Of a stretch of DNA of 64,000 bases, positions 42,791 to 55,551 are shown one piece after another; the stretch's first letter is position 1; each line of letters opens with the position of its first letter. Made by a program: the position numbers and the translations under genes. The notes beneath the pieces were generated by a model. The model did not search any database, was not told where the DNA came from, and saw only the letters and a list, made by a program, of their open reading frames with translations. Where the stretch lies: contig JAUCEF010000005.1 of the NCBI GenBank assembly GCA_033558025.1, forward strand, positions 1,426,001 to 1,490,000, given 5' to 3'. Source of the stretch: Phytophthora sp. 'mugwort'. Its lineage: Eukaryota; Oomycota; Peronosporomycetes; Peronosporales; Peronosporaceae.

Positions 42791-43109
42791 TTCTCACGGA
42801 CAGCTATGCCGATCACTCTGCCGATATAGTATTCTCCTCTCTCGGGTAAGCACTGCTGTCTGCCTGCTAGCAAGTACAAATGAGTTAGTTGGCGGGCTGC
42901 GGGCCTTGGACCGGTGGTTTTGCCTAAACATAGCACCTCAACCACAAGACAAGAACGCGCGTGAGATCTGTCATGGTGCCGTGCATCCATCCACCAAGAA
43001 GAACACCATCTAAAACAAGAGAGCTGAAAGCATTAACAGGCAACACAAACGAGTGAAACAGGACTGCTGACACATTGACGCCGTCTTCTCTTCCGAAGCG
43101 TGCGATTAC

Positions 43110-46100
43110 CTAGCTCTCGCTGGTAAGATCCGCAAACAAGTCACCGTAGAATTCGCCGGGAAGCTTCGGACGCATGTGCTTTTCAACGAAAGATGAGATC
43201 ACCTTGCTCCGGTTGGCCTCAGCACCCACAGGTGAAGACGAAACTGCACCAATGTCGTGCTGGTAACGATGGAAAGACCGTGAGAGGATGGCGGCATTGA
43301 TAGCTGTCTGGCGCACCAATGGAGCCAGCCATGCGCCGTTGACTACCATGCCATCTAGCAACGGACCCAGCACGCGGCTAGTGTACACGTCGGCCTCGTC
43401 CACGTAGTCCTCTTGGTTCGCAATAATATCGCGCTGATTAAACAGCGGAGACGACTCGTGGCTTACGTGTACGCAGTACAGGTCGTTGCCTAGTGGATCA
43501 ATAATCAGCACCACGCCCGAAGTCGGCGTTGGCAACTTAAATGCTGCATCCCATAATACGCTGCCTGGACGGTATGTCTGCTGGCACTCGTTCCAAACGA
43601 TGAGTACGTTGGCGTGCTGGAATAACATCCTTGCATTTGCCCCTTCCGTGTCTTCAGCATCACTATCACTGTCACTGTCGCTGGCCTCCTCTCCGTCCAC
43701 CAGTAGAGTTGGCACGTAAATGCAAGCCTCGTGACTGTAGTGCGAATAGTAAAGCGTCCGACCATTCACAAGATCAGCATCAAAGCCAGAGTATCCCGCA
43801 TGATGGTGGCCATCAACCTTTTCACCGATTGACGATAGGAAGAGCTGGTAGTCCTTAGAAAGCTCGACGTAACCAGCGCGCACATCAGTGGAAGTAGCCA
43901 AATGAATCTGATCATAGCCGCCTCGAGAGGTGCCAGAGAATGCGTACGCCACCGAAATATCAAACGTTTCGCGCTCAGGAAGTTTGTCCAGAATCTCCAA
44001 ATCCCGGAGAAAATCCGTAGTCACGGTTGCATCCATTGCGAATATAGAGCCCCAGTTGCGCACCGATAAAAACCCCAGTTCACTCATCATCCTCCGAGAA
44101 ACCTCCCACGTCTGAAGTGCTGGGTCCTTCTCCGGTGGTGTCGGCTTGCAGCACTTCACGCCACGTGCAGAGCCTTTCGGCTGCAATGCCAGCTTATCCC
44201 CCTGGCTTTGTGACACGAGCAAGCTCATAAACACAGCATCTTGGGTGCCGCGAGCATCATCGCGACCTTGGGCTTTACGTTCGATCACGCTCATTCCGGT
44301 GTTGCCTTCGCCCGATAAAATCTTCGTAGGGTCTGAGTCTGTATCTGCTCCGCCAGTGAGTGATGAACGCCAGCTCGTCATAGGAATCTTGGCGTGCGTA
44401 TCGCGAATCGCAGTCAGTAGAGGGTCTTCAACATGAGAATCCTCGTCACTTTCGTAGTCCTCATCGTCGTCATTGTCCTCATGAGTGCTTGAATCCGAAT
44501 CCAAGTCGCTGGCCTTTCGAACTTGAAAATCCTCAGAGAAGTTCTCGAAGTCCGCAACGCTCTTGGGGCGAGGGCCATCACGGTGCCGGGGCTTTGAACG
44601 CCAGACATAACGCCCTGTTGAGTCTCTCATAATCAAGATCGCTTCACCTGATTGCGCAGTATTCGCTGGCTTCTCAATGACCGTCAGAATGGAATTCTTG
44701 TTCACCGAGAAGAAACGACAATGACGATAGATGTCGGTCGAGTCGTTGAGGTCGCAAAACTGTATAAGTACCGACTGCAACAAGATAATAAGATAAACTA
44801 TCAGTACTTTTCCGAGCCTGTAGCACAATTTTAAGTCTCGTTAGTCCGACTCACCTTTTCAGTTAGCCCCGATGAGTGAGTGCCAATAGAACCAGAATTG
44901 CTGGTGTGCGAAACATGGTGTTTCATCAGCATGTTCACCAACTTCTGAGCGGCTTCGCGAACAGTCATGTTCGAGGTATTGGGAGACAACGTCTGAAACC
45001 GCTCGTTGCCGTCCACAATGGTTGTGATGATCTTGGCAATAACCTGTTGTTTGTTCAGCAAAAGAGGTGCAGCTACGATCCACTCGATGATGCAGTGATA
45101 CGCTGCCGCCATGAGGCTGTCCAGATAAAACGGTGCCGTTCTCGAGCGCAAAATTGGAGCGCTGTTGCTAATGAAATCGCAGCAGGCGTTCACCAAATGG
45201 ACAACGGAATTTGCGTGGTGGAAGAAGACTTCCTCGCAAACCAGCGACAAGTGGCGCAGGCATTCGAACGCAGTAAACAGCACCGGTGGCTTGTACTTTT
45301 GCGACTTGCTGATAATAGAGCAAATCAGCAAGATCGTGAACGGTACCTGCGAATTACAACTGGAAGCCAAACCGTTTGTCCAGAACGCAGCTTCCTGTTG
45401 AATGGCAACTGTCATGATCCACATCATCATTTGCTGGTTTGTGGGATCTGTCTCAGTTTTGATCGCTGTCATCAGGAGGGCGACAACGTTCGAGCTGGTG
45501 TACTTAGGCAAGCTCGAATATAGTCCTGGAATGTCGGCCATTGAAGGCGCCACAATCTCCTTCTCAGCCTCCTTGATCAGATTACGCGGAACATGGGCAT
45601 GGATCGTAAGAAGCGAGCTGCAGGCCTCGATACATGCCCGACGTAGCAATACAATCGGGATTCCACCAATATGCTGATCATCCTGAACAAAAAATGAATC
45701 TCCTCCACGTCGCCCATCGGCCTTCGTAGTTGAAGATGATGCTGAATCCTTTCGCTCTGCAGCACGGAACACACGCTCGATGGCCTTGTGGAAAGGCCCC
45801 GCAACAACACCCGCTCCACGAAGAGTGTGGTTTCCGTACAAACTGAACACATTTGACCAATTGTACACGGCCGAAGCTGAGATCCGATCGTCGTCATCGA
45901 GCAACGCATTTTGTAGAGCCATCAAACTGCGAACGCTGTAGGCCCAGTGTACCCGTTTAGAGCGGCCATTAGAGTAATGGCACATGAGTTTCCCGAGGCA
46001 CCGTAGAGCCTCACTGCGCCCTGCGGCGAAGCGAGGCTTGCGTGTCAAACACGCGTCAAACAGCCAAGGCCCAAGTAGTCGCAGAATTGTGTTTACATCA

Positions 46101-47413
46101 GGCGGGGCTCGTGGCTGTTCAGTAGCCGTCGGTGGGGATGCTGTGGACAGACCTTCAGTCGCATCAGTATTGCCATTCTGTACGCCTTGAAACATTGGGC
46201 TGTCGCGGTTCGGGGCTTGGTTAAGTGCACCTAACACGTGCTCCCACTGCACACGCGGCACCTTTTCAATGCGTGCAAATTCGTCAGCAAGCCGACTCAC
46301 TCCTTTCACAGCAGCAAGGTACACGTCCGGATCAAAGATCGCAGAAGGGTGGCCGACTACGCGAAGCAGGCGGTACCAAGCGTAAGCAAGCATGGGACTC
46401 TCTAACTCGAACTTGGACGGCTGACGGTTGTCCGCCCAAATGATCTCAATCTCTTTTGATGCGTTCCGGTCGTGGATCTGCTTCATCAAACTGCGCGAAA
46501 GTCCGAGAGTGACAGCATTCCACTGCTCGATAACCAACGATCTGTGAATCCACCGACGGCAAAACTTCTGCAATAGACCCCACAATTCCCCTCTTGGTCC
46601 ACACTGCGGCAGCGATCGAAGATACACTTCAAACAGGATCCTCACAAGCTGTCCACACAACTGGTTGCCCAATTGGTTGCGTAGATTATGCAGCAATCCA
46701 TCCGCTGCACCAAGAATGAGGCGGATCAACCGATCCCACGTCGAGTTCGACAACTGCGCTCCACGATGCTTCATTAGCGTATCAAAAGTCTCCAGAACCC
46801 TGTCAGTAGCACACGACACCACTCAAAATGTCAGCATTAAATCGTTAGCAGAAATACTACAGTAAACAACAGGTCGCATACTGGGTGCACAGTGCCACGT
46901 GCGTCGCCATGTTGCTCTCAACGCTCCCACTGGGAACCCCATTAGTGGAGCGCTCTTCGAAGAGCAAAGTCATCTGGCCCAACATGTCCTGGATGAACGT
47001 CTGCTCCACCTTCTGCATGCAGGGCGGTCGTTGGTCCTTGGTCCCTTTAGCAGTGAGAGACTCGTCGTCCACCCCGAGCCAGCGCTGGTAGATGCCCAGC
47101 GAGCCTGAGATGACGTCCGCGTCCTCCATGGGCAGTGCGAACGAGTGACCCAGCACCTCCATGGCCCAGCGGATATGGTGACCACTGGGTAGCACTGTCT
47201 GTGTGTCCACGTCCTCCTCCGTGAGGTATCCCACGACCATCGAGCACATGCCGCGTTGACATTTGTCCGAAAATTTCTACCGAGAAAATGACAATAAGGT
47301 TAGATGGGGAGGGGGGGGGAGGGGCTGAAGGCTATGGGGAAGGGCACCTTGAGCACGTAAGAGTCGGCGGAGACCGGCACCAGCTCGCACTTGGAGATCC
47401 ACTGCAGGAACAT
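43110..47413 (-). CDS. Ral GTPase-activating protein beta subunit-like protein
   Basis: Four exons (47413-47348, 47276-46882, 46799-44855, 44774-43110) give 1,356 residues; introns of 71, 82 and 80 bp. The N-terminal half aligns by pattern with human RALGAPB: MFLQWISKCELVPVSADSYV, WAMEVLGHSFALP, LVRILFEVYLRSL, LVIEQWNAVTLGLSRSLMK and VNTILRLLGPWLFDACL. The C-terminal part (about 1050-1260) is a RapGAP-type domain: RETFDISVAYAFSG, YVELSKDYQLFLSSIGEKVD and LFQHANVLIVWNE. The catalytic asparagine motif HxGND of active RapGAPs reads HANV here, so the subunit is probably non-catalytic, as in animal RalGAP beta, which partners a catalytic alpha subunit. A divergent promoter is shared with the VPS9 gene. 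Confidence 0.9.
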
Positions 47414-47656
47414 GGCGCCGCCCTCACACGCGCGCGCACTCGCCGACGTCGGGCTTTGGGAGTGCGGAAAAGGAAAGGGGAAAGGTACAATTTTATACGA
47501 GTAAGTCATTTGCGCATCGTACCGTATAATTTTATACAGATCGATTTTTACTTTGTATACAGTGTGGTCGTAGAACGTGTTCAGTCAGTGTGTAGGGCGA
47601 CTGCCGACCCCGCGCCTTCGATTCCTTCGAGCTGTTGCTCGGCGAAGGCTCCAGGC
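47414..47656. promoter_or_regulatory. Divergent intergenic region between RalGAP beta-like and CUE-PX-VPS9 genes
   Basis: The two start codons face away across 243 bp, so the promoters must overlap or abut. GTTCAGTC near 47579 resembles an oomycete initiator on the plus strand. No TATA box is obvious. Confidence 0.5.
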
Positions 47657-50600
47657 ATGTCTCAATTCCATCCTCCGTCCCCTGCGTTCATGCGGGGCAT
47701 GGCGTCGCGCGCCGGGGATCCGACAGGTAGCCGTACGCCGCCGCAGTCGCGCCGGAGACGGGACCGTGGCGGCCTATTGAAGCACAAGAAGGGCGAGGAC
47801 GGCAAGAAAAGTCTGCTCGAGTCCATCTTCTCCAAGAAGAAGAGCCCCGGCAGCAGTTGCAGTGGGCCACCGTCCAGCTCCCCCACCACCAACCGACGGC
47901 CGCCCGCGCCCAACTCGGCGGCGGTGGCGCGCGGCGTAGAGATCTTGCACTCCATCTTCCCCAAGTGGGAGTCGGAGACGCTGCAGGTTGTGCTGGAGGC
48001 CAACGGGTTCATAATGGAGGACACGATCACAGCAGTGCTGAACATGGAGCAGGCGGAGGATACAACAGAGAGGGATGGGGAGACACGTGGAGATAACGTT
48101 GACCGCAGTTGCTGGCCAGTCAAGAACCCTCTACCTGACGACTTTTTAAGGGTGAGTTGCCGTGCTGCAGTGGGCTAATAAGGAGGTAACGCTTACTGTC
48201 TGCTTGTTGCTGTGATGAACGCAGCTACCAGACGATGACGGAAGTGATGGAGTGAAGTATGCGCCGTCAGAAGAAGGGCTTGCGGAAGAGGATGAAGATG
48301 AATGCGAAGAGAGTGAGAAGGAAGAAGAGGGTGAAATCGAGGAGAAGAGTGAAGCGCTTGCGATGCCCGACGCTGCAGATGAGAACCGTTCGGACAGGTC
48401 GAATAGCACCCTGGCCGAGGATGATGGTACTCTGTATGGGAAAGAGTTTGATGACGATAGCGCATCTACGGATGAGGTGATCACTCCTGTTCTGGATGAA
48501 GCAGCTATGCTGGCCAAGCAGAAGATTGTGGCAGACTCGATGAATCAGAAGTTCCTCCCGGTGGAGCTGCGTAATGAGCGATCGAGTATTTTCGACATTG
48601 CGCATATTGATGTAATCAAGAAGAGCAAACTCAATCTGTCGGAAGCCGAAAAACGTATTCGCCACCGTGAACCACATCTTGTGTTTGAACTGCTGTCGAA
48701 GGCGAGCGAGATCTACCGCAGTGGTGTCATCTCGAGCCAAGAACTCGACTACCTGCGCTCTATGGTTTTGTCCAGAATTCAGCCCACAAAGATGGTACGT
48801 TTTGTTTACAGTTATGTACGATGAGGCTTATTGGCGCTCATTAATGTTGTCATGTTGCGTGTAACAGTTGATGGACATGACGATGAACATGAATGGCATG
48901 ATCTCCGACCACGAATGGCATCTGCTCATCTTGAAAGCCAAAGGTAAGTCAAGCGAGTTGGTTGCAGACGTTGACTAAGAGAGAACTAACGTGTCATTTG
49001 TTCAGCAATTCGTCATGCGCTGTGCATTCGAATCTTTCGGGAAGAAAGCAAACCGGCTCGGAATAATGGCCACATGGTGCGTACTAGCTGTTCAGGTCGT
49101 AATGCTGTTGAAGTGAGACGTAACTTACACTCTTTTGTTTGGTCTCGTTTTCCCGCAGGAGTATATTGTGCGTGTAGTAGATGTGGAGAGTGGCGTTGTC
49201 TGGTTTACGCGGAAGCGCTTCCGCGAACTCTATAAGCTTCACCGCAAGGTGAGTGATCCCACTGAGTTGGTGATGTACAATTTCGTGCAAAACTTCTAAC
49301 TCTGGTGTGTATTTGTTTCCACAGTTGGGTCGTTTATCTGGACAGGTAAATGAGTGCGTCTTCCCGACTCGCCGAGGTCACGGTAGAAACTCGCCAAATC
49401 AGCTGGCCTACGACCGAGCACCTGTACTGGAAAATTTTTTGCGTACCACCGCAGCCCTAGTGGCTCCGTCGCCACTTACGTTTTTACATGGTGTCGCTCT
49501 CAAGCAACTCCAACAGTTTTTGGAAGTACCGCACGTGGGTATCCTTGAGCGTAACCGTACCCAACCTATTTCGCGCGAACTTCGCGTGTTTGTGTACCAC
49601 ACCGTGAACGATTTAACGTCTCCTGAAGGCAAGGCTTGCCAGAAGTTTCTCGCTAAAATGAAGCAGAATGGCGTTAACTCCGGGAAGAACATATTGGATG
49701 AAATTGGCGACATTTTGGACGGTGTGCAGGAGTATATGCTGGAGCACCGCTTCGATGAGATGGAGCTCATGGTTCAGCGGTTGATGAAACAAATCCTGGC
49801 TGGTAACGCTGGCAATTCAGCGTTAGACCGGCACAGCTCGTTTGTGAGCCTGATGACAACGGACGCTATAAGCAACCAGGATAAGTTGCAGCAGCTTCTG
49901 TCCGATGCGATTCGGCATGAGCTGGAGGACCGTATCTGCGTTCCATTAATGTGGGACTTGACGCAGTATCTTCGCCTGCATGTGCAGCATGAAGAGCGTC
50001 AATTCCGCCAGCGCGTGTTCCAGTTAAAGGGCAGGCCGCAGAGCTACTTTGGCATCCCGATGGACAAGATCTCGCTGAGCAGTTGGCGGTCCGTGGTGGA
50101 TGTCATGAAGGAGATCGACGGTGCTTTCCTGCCGTTGGACAAGATGCGAAAACTGGTCGCTACAGCGCACCAGATCCACGCTCTGTACAAGATCGAACGA
50201 TCCATGTACCTCGAGCTGCCCCACCACCGACGACGGAACTCCACGCCGATGGCTGGCGTATTCTTGCAGCCTCAAGCGTCTCCTTTGCCCGTGAACCGGA
50301 TGCTGTCGCCCACTGGCAGCAGCTCCAACAGATCGTCGCGGGGCTTGACCGTTGGCGACGAATCCGAGGCCCCCGCCGAAATCAATGCGGACGAGCAAGA
50401 ACACAAGGACGAAGAGGACGCAAGGGAGAGCGAGGCGTCCACCAAGATGCAGGAGGAGGACGTGCTGAGCGGCGACGACTTCCTGCCCATTTTTATTTAT
50501 GTGATCGTCCACAGCGACCTGGAGGCGCCGATCCTCACCCAAGTACTGCTGAATCGTCTATGCGACCCTGAAAAGCGACGTAGTGAGTCTGGCTACTACC

Positions 50601-50674
50601 TTGCAACGTTCGAGGCTGCGCTGCACCACATCCTCTCGCTCGAGCTGCCCGGCGCCAAGGCCAATGGCCTGTAG
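47657..50674 (+). CDS. CUE-PX-VPS9 protein, Rab5-type guanine nucleotide exchange factor
   Basis: Six exons (47657-48151, 48225-48794, 48868-48943, 49006-49076, 49159-49248, 49325-50674) give 883 residues. Residues about 92-131 form a CUE ubiquitin-binding domain (GVEILHSIFPKWESETLQVV, then NGFIMEDTITAVLNME). Residues about 170-260 are strongly acidic. A PX domain is spread over exons 4-6 (YIVRVVDVESGVVWFTRKRF, RELYKLHRKLGRL ... LENFLRTTAAL). The C-terminal part is the VPS9 domain with its helical bundle, ending DDFLPIFIYVIVHSDLEAPI, LTQVLLNRLCDPEKRRSESG and YYLATFEAALHHI. VPS9 proteins activate Rab5/Vps21 on early endosomes; CUE would read ubiquitin and PX would bind PI3P. The combination in one chain is uncommon. 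The first ATG in frame was used. Confidence 0.92.
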
Positions 50675-50958
50675 ACGAAAACAAATCTAGCCATGCCCGC
50701 CTAATAACCAACCTAAGTACCTTACATGTACTGATCTTTATCGGTCCGCCACACCATATTACGGAAAGCACACTGATTTCGAAGGGGGGAACACTTCGAG
50801 ACAGAAGCAACTTCCGGCCCAAAGTGGCAGCAACGAGCGGCAGGACAGGCAACTCCGAGCCGCGCTGGGGGACTAAAGACTTCGTCTGTCCTAAGTTCGC
50901 CCCGGTCACCGCCCGATTGGTATCGCCGCGTATCGTCCAGTGGGTCACTTGAGCTCTC

Positions 50959-53232
50959 ATGTTCGGCATGGACCCCGTGCTGTCCGGCTCACTGTGCTTC
51001 CTGGTGCTGGCCATCGCCATGTACCTTAAGTTTATTCGCGAGCAGCCGTGGGGAGACGAGGAAATTCCGGATCATAAGAGTAGTCCGGTGGACGGAGACG
51101 ACACCATGCCTTTCCTACACCCAGCGTCTCCAGCGGGTAGGCTACAGGCTCAGCAGCAGATGAGAGGGCCCGGACAGGGACGACAACAGATCAAGCAGAA
51201 GCAGCAGACGCCCAGACAATCGCAGCAACAACCACAACCTCATCACGGGTACGCAGGGTTTAAGCAGAGTCGACAGACAGCGTCTTCAGCTGTGGCGGCG
51301 GCTGGCGTGGACGCCACAACGGCGTCGGGTGCGACCTATTTACCCATCAAGAAGCAACCTATGCGGAGGAGGACCCATAGCGCCACGGCCACGTCCACGG
51401 CCTCACCAAGCAGCAAGGTGAAAAGCGGAGCAGTAGCTGCTGCAGACCCAGGGGAGCTTGGATTGGGGATGGATCAACTGCCGACCACCATTTATGAAGG
51501 CGCTAATTACGACCAGTTCAGGCAGCAGACACAACCGCAGGATTCTGGACGGAACCAACACCGTATTACGTTTGACGACTACGACGAAGAGATGGGATTC
51601 CTGTCGCCACCTCGACATGCGGAGATCGCGAATGATTCGCTGGAGAGTGTGTCATTTGAAGCTGAGAGCGACGTTTTTTACGACCTGGAGAACCACCTTC
51701 CCGAAGATCATTTGCTGAATATTGCAGACACCCCCGAACGGGGACTCAAGCCATTGCGTATTGGAGGGCAATACCGCGGTGGCGACCTGCTGGAATCACC
51801 TGATACGGCCGAGGCGTCCCCCGATGCGAAGACGTTGAAGACAAACATCGAGCGCCAGTTTGTGCGCGATGTAGCTCCACCCGCACAAATGCAGCTGGAA
51901 GTCGCACGAAAAGCTCGCATTCCGTTGTTCTTACACTCACCAATGTATGTGAAGTCTTCAGCGACACCTTTGATTGACGAGGTTGACGCTGAGTTTACAG
52001 CTGAATTTGCGGCGGAGGAGGCACAAGCAGCAGAAGGTGCTGGCAATGATGAAGGGCAGGCAGTACCCGCTGCAGGTTCTGGGTCAGGAACAGAACCAGA
52101 AGCAGGAGGAGCTGGTGGTGCTGCCGCAGCTGGAAACCATTCGCGGAGGAGGAGGCCAAAACTGTCGAAGGCCAAAAATGACAGTTTGCATGTGGACTTC
52201 AAGGAGCTGCAAATTGAGGAGATGATCGGTCAGGGTGCGTTCGGAACGGTGCATCGCGCTAAATGGCGCGGAACTGCGGTTGCTGTCAAGATTCTGGTGT
52301 GCCAGTATCTGACGGCTGACGTCTTGGAAGAGTTTGAAGCCGAAGTGCAGATCATGAGCATATTAAGGTATTGCTTTTTTTTCCTGCTGGGCTATAAACT
52401 TGCTGCGACTGTGAATGCGATAACTGACGTTGCTGAAATGTGTAGGCACCCTAATATTTGTCTGCTAATGGGCGCATGTCTGGAGCCACCGACGCGCTGT
52501 CTCGTGATCGAGTATTTGCCCCGTGGCTCGCTCTGGAATGTCCTTCGTCAAGACGTTGTCATCGATATGAGCAAGCAGTACAGGTAAAATACCCATTTTG
52601 TTGCTAGCTGGTTGTGTTGCTACGTGCTGGCATCGTGGATTATGCTCGCTTTGTTTGGGAACTTGACTAAAATTATGCAATTTGTGGTGATTTGCAGTTT
52701 CGCGCGTGACACGGCGCTCGGCATGAATTACTTGCATTCTTTCCAACCACCGATTTTACATCGTGACTTGAAGAGCCCCAACTTGTTGATCGATTCATCG
52801 TACGCGCTCAAGATCTCTGATTTTGGTTTGGCGCGTGTTCGTGCGCATTTCCAGACGATGACGGGCAACTGCGGCACCACACAGTGGATGGCGCCCGAGG
52901 TGCTGGCCGCTGAAAAGTACACGGAGAAGGCCGATGTGTTCTCGTACGGCGTCGTGATCTGGGAGACCGTCACACGGCAGTGCCCATACGAGGGCCTCAC
53001 ACAGATCCAGGCGGCGCTCGGCGTGCTAAACAACAACCTGCGGCCAACAGTTCCGGAGAACTGTCCACCCTTATTCAAGAAGCTCATGACGCTGTGTTGG
53101 GTAAGCTCCCCCGAGCAGCGGCCAAGTTTCGAGACGGTATTGGAGATCCTGAACAGCGCTACCGACGACTCCTTGCCTCCGCAGCTCGAACAAGACCCAG
53201 TAACTCACATATGCGGCAAACTCGCAGGGTAA
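50959..53232 (+). CDS. Membrane-anchored TKL-type protein kinase
   Basis: Three exons (50959-52367, 52446-52583, 52698-53232; introns 78 and 114 bp) give 693 residues. Residues about 7-24 form a single hydrophobic segment (GSLCFLVLAIAMYLKFI), so the protein is probably a type III or signal-anchored membrane protein. A long disordered region follows, glutamine-rich at about 58-95 and alanine/glycine-rich before the kinase. The kinase domain (about 417-680) has an intact P-loop (GQGAFGTV), VAVK lysine, HRDLKSPNLLI catalytic loop, DFG and WMAPE. The HRDLKSPNLL and GTTQWMAPEVL signatures place it with Raf/CTR1/Drk-like TKL kinases, which phosphorylate Ser/Thr. No ectodomain is present, so it is not a receptor in the usual sense. 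Confidence 0.92.
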
Positions 53233-53624
53233 ACCAAGTGGATGTACGAAAAGGGGGTGATACATGTACGTAGTTAGAATGAATACAGGACGTGCGAACA
53301 CACGCACACAAAATGTGAACAATACCATTAAACTCAGCTAAACTTTCCTTGATGGACGCTGAAAACAAATGTCATAGCGAAATAAAATATCACGAGTTTT
53401 CAGCAAATAAAAACCGTTATGGGTGGCAAACCCGGGTTTTATGACAGAAACCGTATTCATGACGTACTTCTCTGTCCACCAAATTATGGACAGTTTGGCT
53501 TTTTGTGTACTACACAAAATAGTTATAAGGATCTTATTGGCTAATATTGTTAGGGGTTCGTCGCGGTAAAACGGTTGGCAGCTACCACTAATTCGCTGCA
53601 GGCCTCACAACGCAAAGGAACAAG

Positions 53625-53926
53625 ATGGCGAGGAGTGCGATTCAATCCATACAGTATCGGCAGCGTATGAACCAGATCGACGGGCTGATTGCAGCAGTAG
53701 AGACAGCATTAATAGCATTAAAAATCAAACTACAGAAAAATGCTTCCTCACTTTGCAGAAAGTGCTGAAATGCATAATTTCTAACGAGGGGGGCAATGAT
53801 TTTAAGCTCCCTCGGGTTCGTAAGTCCGTCGGGCCCAGCGGCGTTTGTCCGACGTCTTTAACAAAAACAGGCTCAACTGTTGAAGATGGCTACAAAGCCC
53901 TGGCAGCTCAGATTCTTAACCAATAA
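53625..53926 (+). pseudogene. Small frameshifted open frames, unidentified
   Basis: ATG at 53625 opens a 47-residue frame (MARSAIQSIQYRQRMNQIDG) that stops at 53768. From about 53725 a second frame reads TEKCFLTLQKVLKCIISNEG, then FKLPRVRKSVGPSGVCP, to a stop at 53926. Together they look like one short gene with a frameshift or an unseen intron. The second part faintly resembles a PUB-type helical fold, but this is weak. The rest of 53233-54380 shows no gene. Confidence 0.3.
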
Positions 53927-54385
53927 ATCGTATTTTTTAATCTGCACTTTTATTTGCTAAATCATTACCTTAATCCGAGGCAGCAGCTGATTGGATATAA
54001 TAATCTTGTGATTTATTGCAATAACAGCCGTTAAAGCCCCACCTGAACAGACGCCTAATAGAGACTATTCGGCACATTTTTTACTGTTGTGTAATTGAGG
54101 GATGGGTCAATACATCGGGGTGATGGCACCGTAAAAGATTGGTTAAATACCGCTAAATTTTATGAGAATTTTGAAATATAACCCTTTTTTCCTCTTGCAA
54201 AGCGCGGATTCCGTCAATGTTATTTACTTGCATGATGCCGTTATGAATTGCTAAGAAACGGAGCAATGACTGCGCTATGACAAGCTATCCAACGTGGGTG
54301 CCCCAGTCTATTACGCGTAGTTTAGCTATCTATAACTAGACCAAATTGCATGAATTGTCTATAATTTGGTGGGACAGAGAAGTAC

Positions 54386-54403
54386 GTCATTCGCCAATCT
54401 TCG
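54386..54403 (+). promoter_or_regulatory. Oomycete initiator plus flanking promoter element (Inr + FPR)
   Basis: GTCATTCGCCAATCTTCG matches the oomycete core: TCATTC initiator followed by a CAAT/CAWTTT-like flanking element. It lies 67 bp upstream of the P5CR start codon, a usual distance. Confidence 0.65.
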
Positions 54404-54452
54404 CCCGAAGACTCAAGTGATCTTCATACACTTTCTCTTCACAACTCTCGTC

Positions 54453-55353
54453 ATGGCTCCCTTCGCTGACACGACGCTGGGCCTGCTGGGCACGGGCAAG
54501 ATCGGCTCGGCGGTCTTCACGGGCTTCTGCAGCGAAAATGGCTGGCAGCCCAAGCACGCGTACGTGTCGGTGCGCTCCAAAGCCAAGTCGGAGGCGCTTG
54601 TGTCCAAGTTCCCAGGCCGCGTGAGCATCGGCGCGTCCAACCAGGAGATCGTGGACAAGAGCGATGTCGTCTTCATCGGGCTTCTGCCCAACGTCGCGCG
54701 CGACGAGCTGCCCAACCTCTCGTTTGCCGGCAAGAAGGTGGTGTCCATGATGGCCACCATCCCGTACGACGAGCTGCTACAGCTAGTCAAGCTGCCCACC
54801 GAGAGCGTCGTACGCTCCGTACCGCTACCTGCTGCCGCCAAGCGTTCCGGTCCTATACTGGCCTACCCGGACAACGCCTTTGCGCGCGATCTGTTCGCGC
54901 AGATCGGTACGCCCGTTATGGTGGCCCACGAGGATGAGATCACAAAGCTCACGGGCATCACAGCGCTCATCTCGTTCTTCTACGCCACGTGCGATACCAC
55001 GCAGCAATGGTGTGTTAACAACGGCGTCGGTACGTATAGCTCTCTTAATAAGTAGATGGTTATCATGTGTATTAGGGGTCTGAGCTGACATGTGTTGCAA
55101 CTCTATGATAGGCGACCAGGCTTCACGCGACTACATTGCGTCCTTCTTCCAAGCGCTGGCCACGGCTGGCGCCGAGTCCAACGAGGGCTTTGGTGAGATG
55201 GCCGACGAGGCTGCCACGGCGGGCGGCCTGAATGAGCAGGTGCACCGCGCGCTACAGGGTAACGGCGGCTACGAGCTCGTGGCCGACCAGCTCGACGCCA
55301 TCTTCAAGCGCTTGTCGGGAGCTGACCCAGCCCCGCGTTCCGCCCACAGCTAA
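54453..55353 (+). CDS. Pyrroline-5-carboxylate reductase family protein
   Basis: Two exons (54453-55029 and 55112-55353, intron 82 bp) give 272 residues, normal for the family. The N-terminal Rossmann fold reads TLGLLGTGKIGSAVFTGF, with the GxGxxG-like NAD(P) motif, then SDVVFIGLLPNVARDELP and KKVVSMMATIPYDELLQL. The C-terminal dimerisation part has KLTGITALISFFYATCDTTQ and ends with EQVHRALQGNGGYELVADQL. P5CR makes proline from pyrroline-5-carboxylate with NAD(P)H in the cytosol or mitochondria. Some members of this fold in oomycetes are divergent P5CR-like proteins of unknown substrate; the usual DxxxGLSGSGPAY region reads differently here, so the exact reaction is less certain than the fold. 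Confidence 0.82.
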
Positions 55354-55551
55354 CTTGTTACTGCACGTCAACCGGCTGGTTTGTTCGTAACGACAGACAC
55401 ACCGGAGTCTAAGTCGAAAGAAATTAGCTATTGCTTTAGTGCCTGATCTAGAGACGTCCAAGCTTCTTCTCTCATCGGGTTTCAACTCCTGACGTTTTCG
55501 TCTTGAGGGGTTTACCGGTAAGCGTTTTTACACGTTATGGCTGAAACGTAC

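Noticed and set aside
48146..48740. Minus-strand serine-rich frames
   Set aside because: They are antisense to the acidic exon 2 of the CUE-PX-VPS9 gene.
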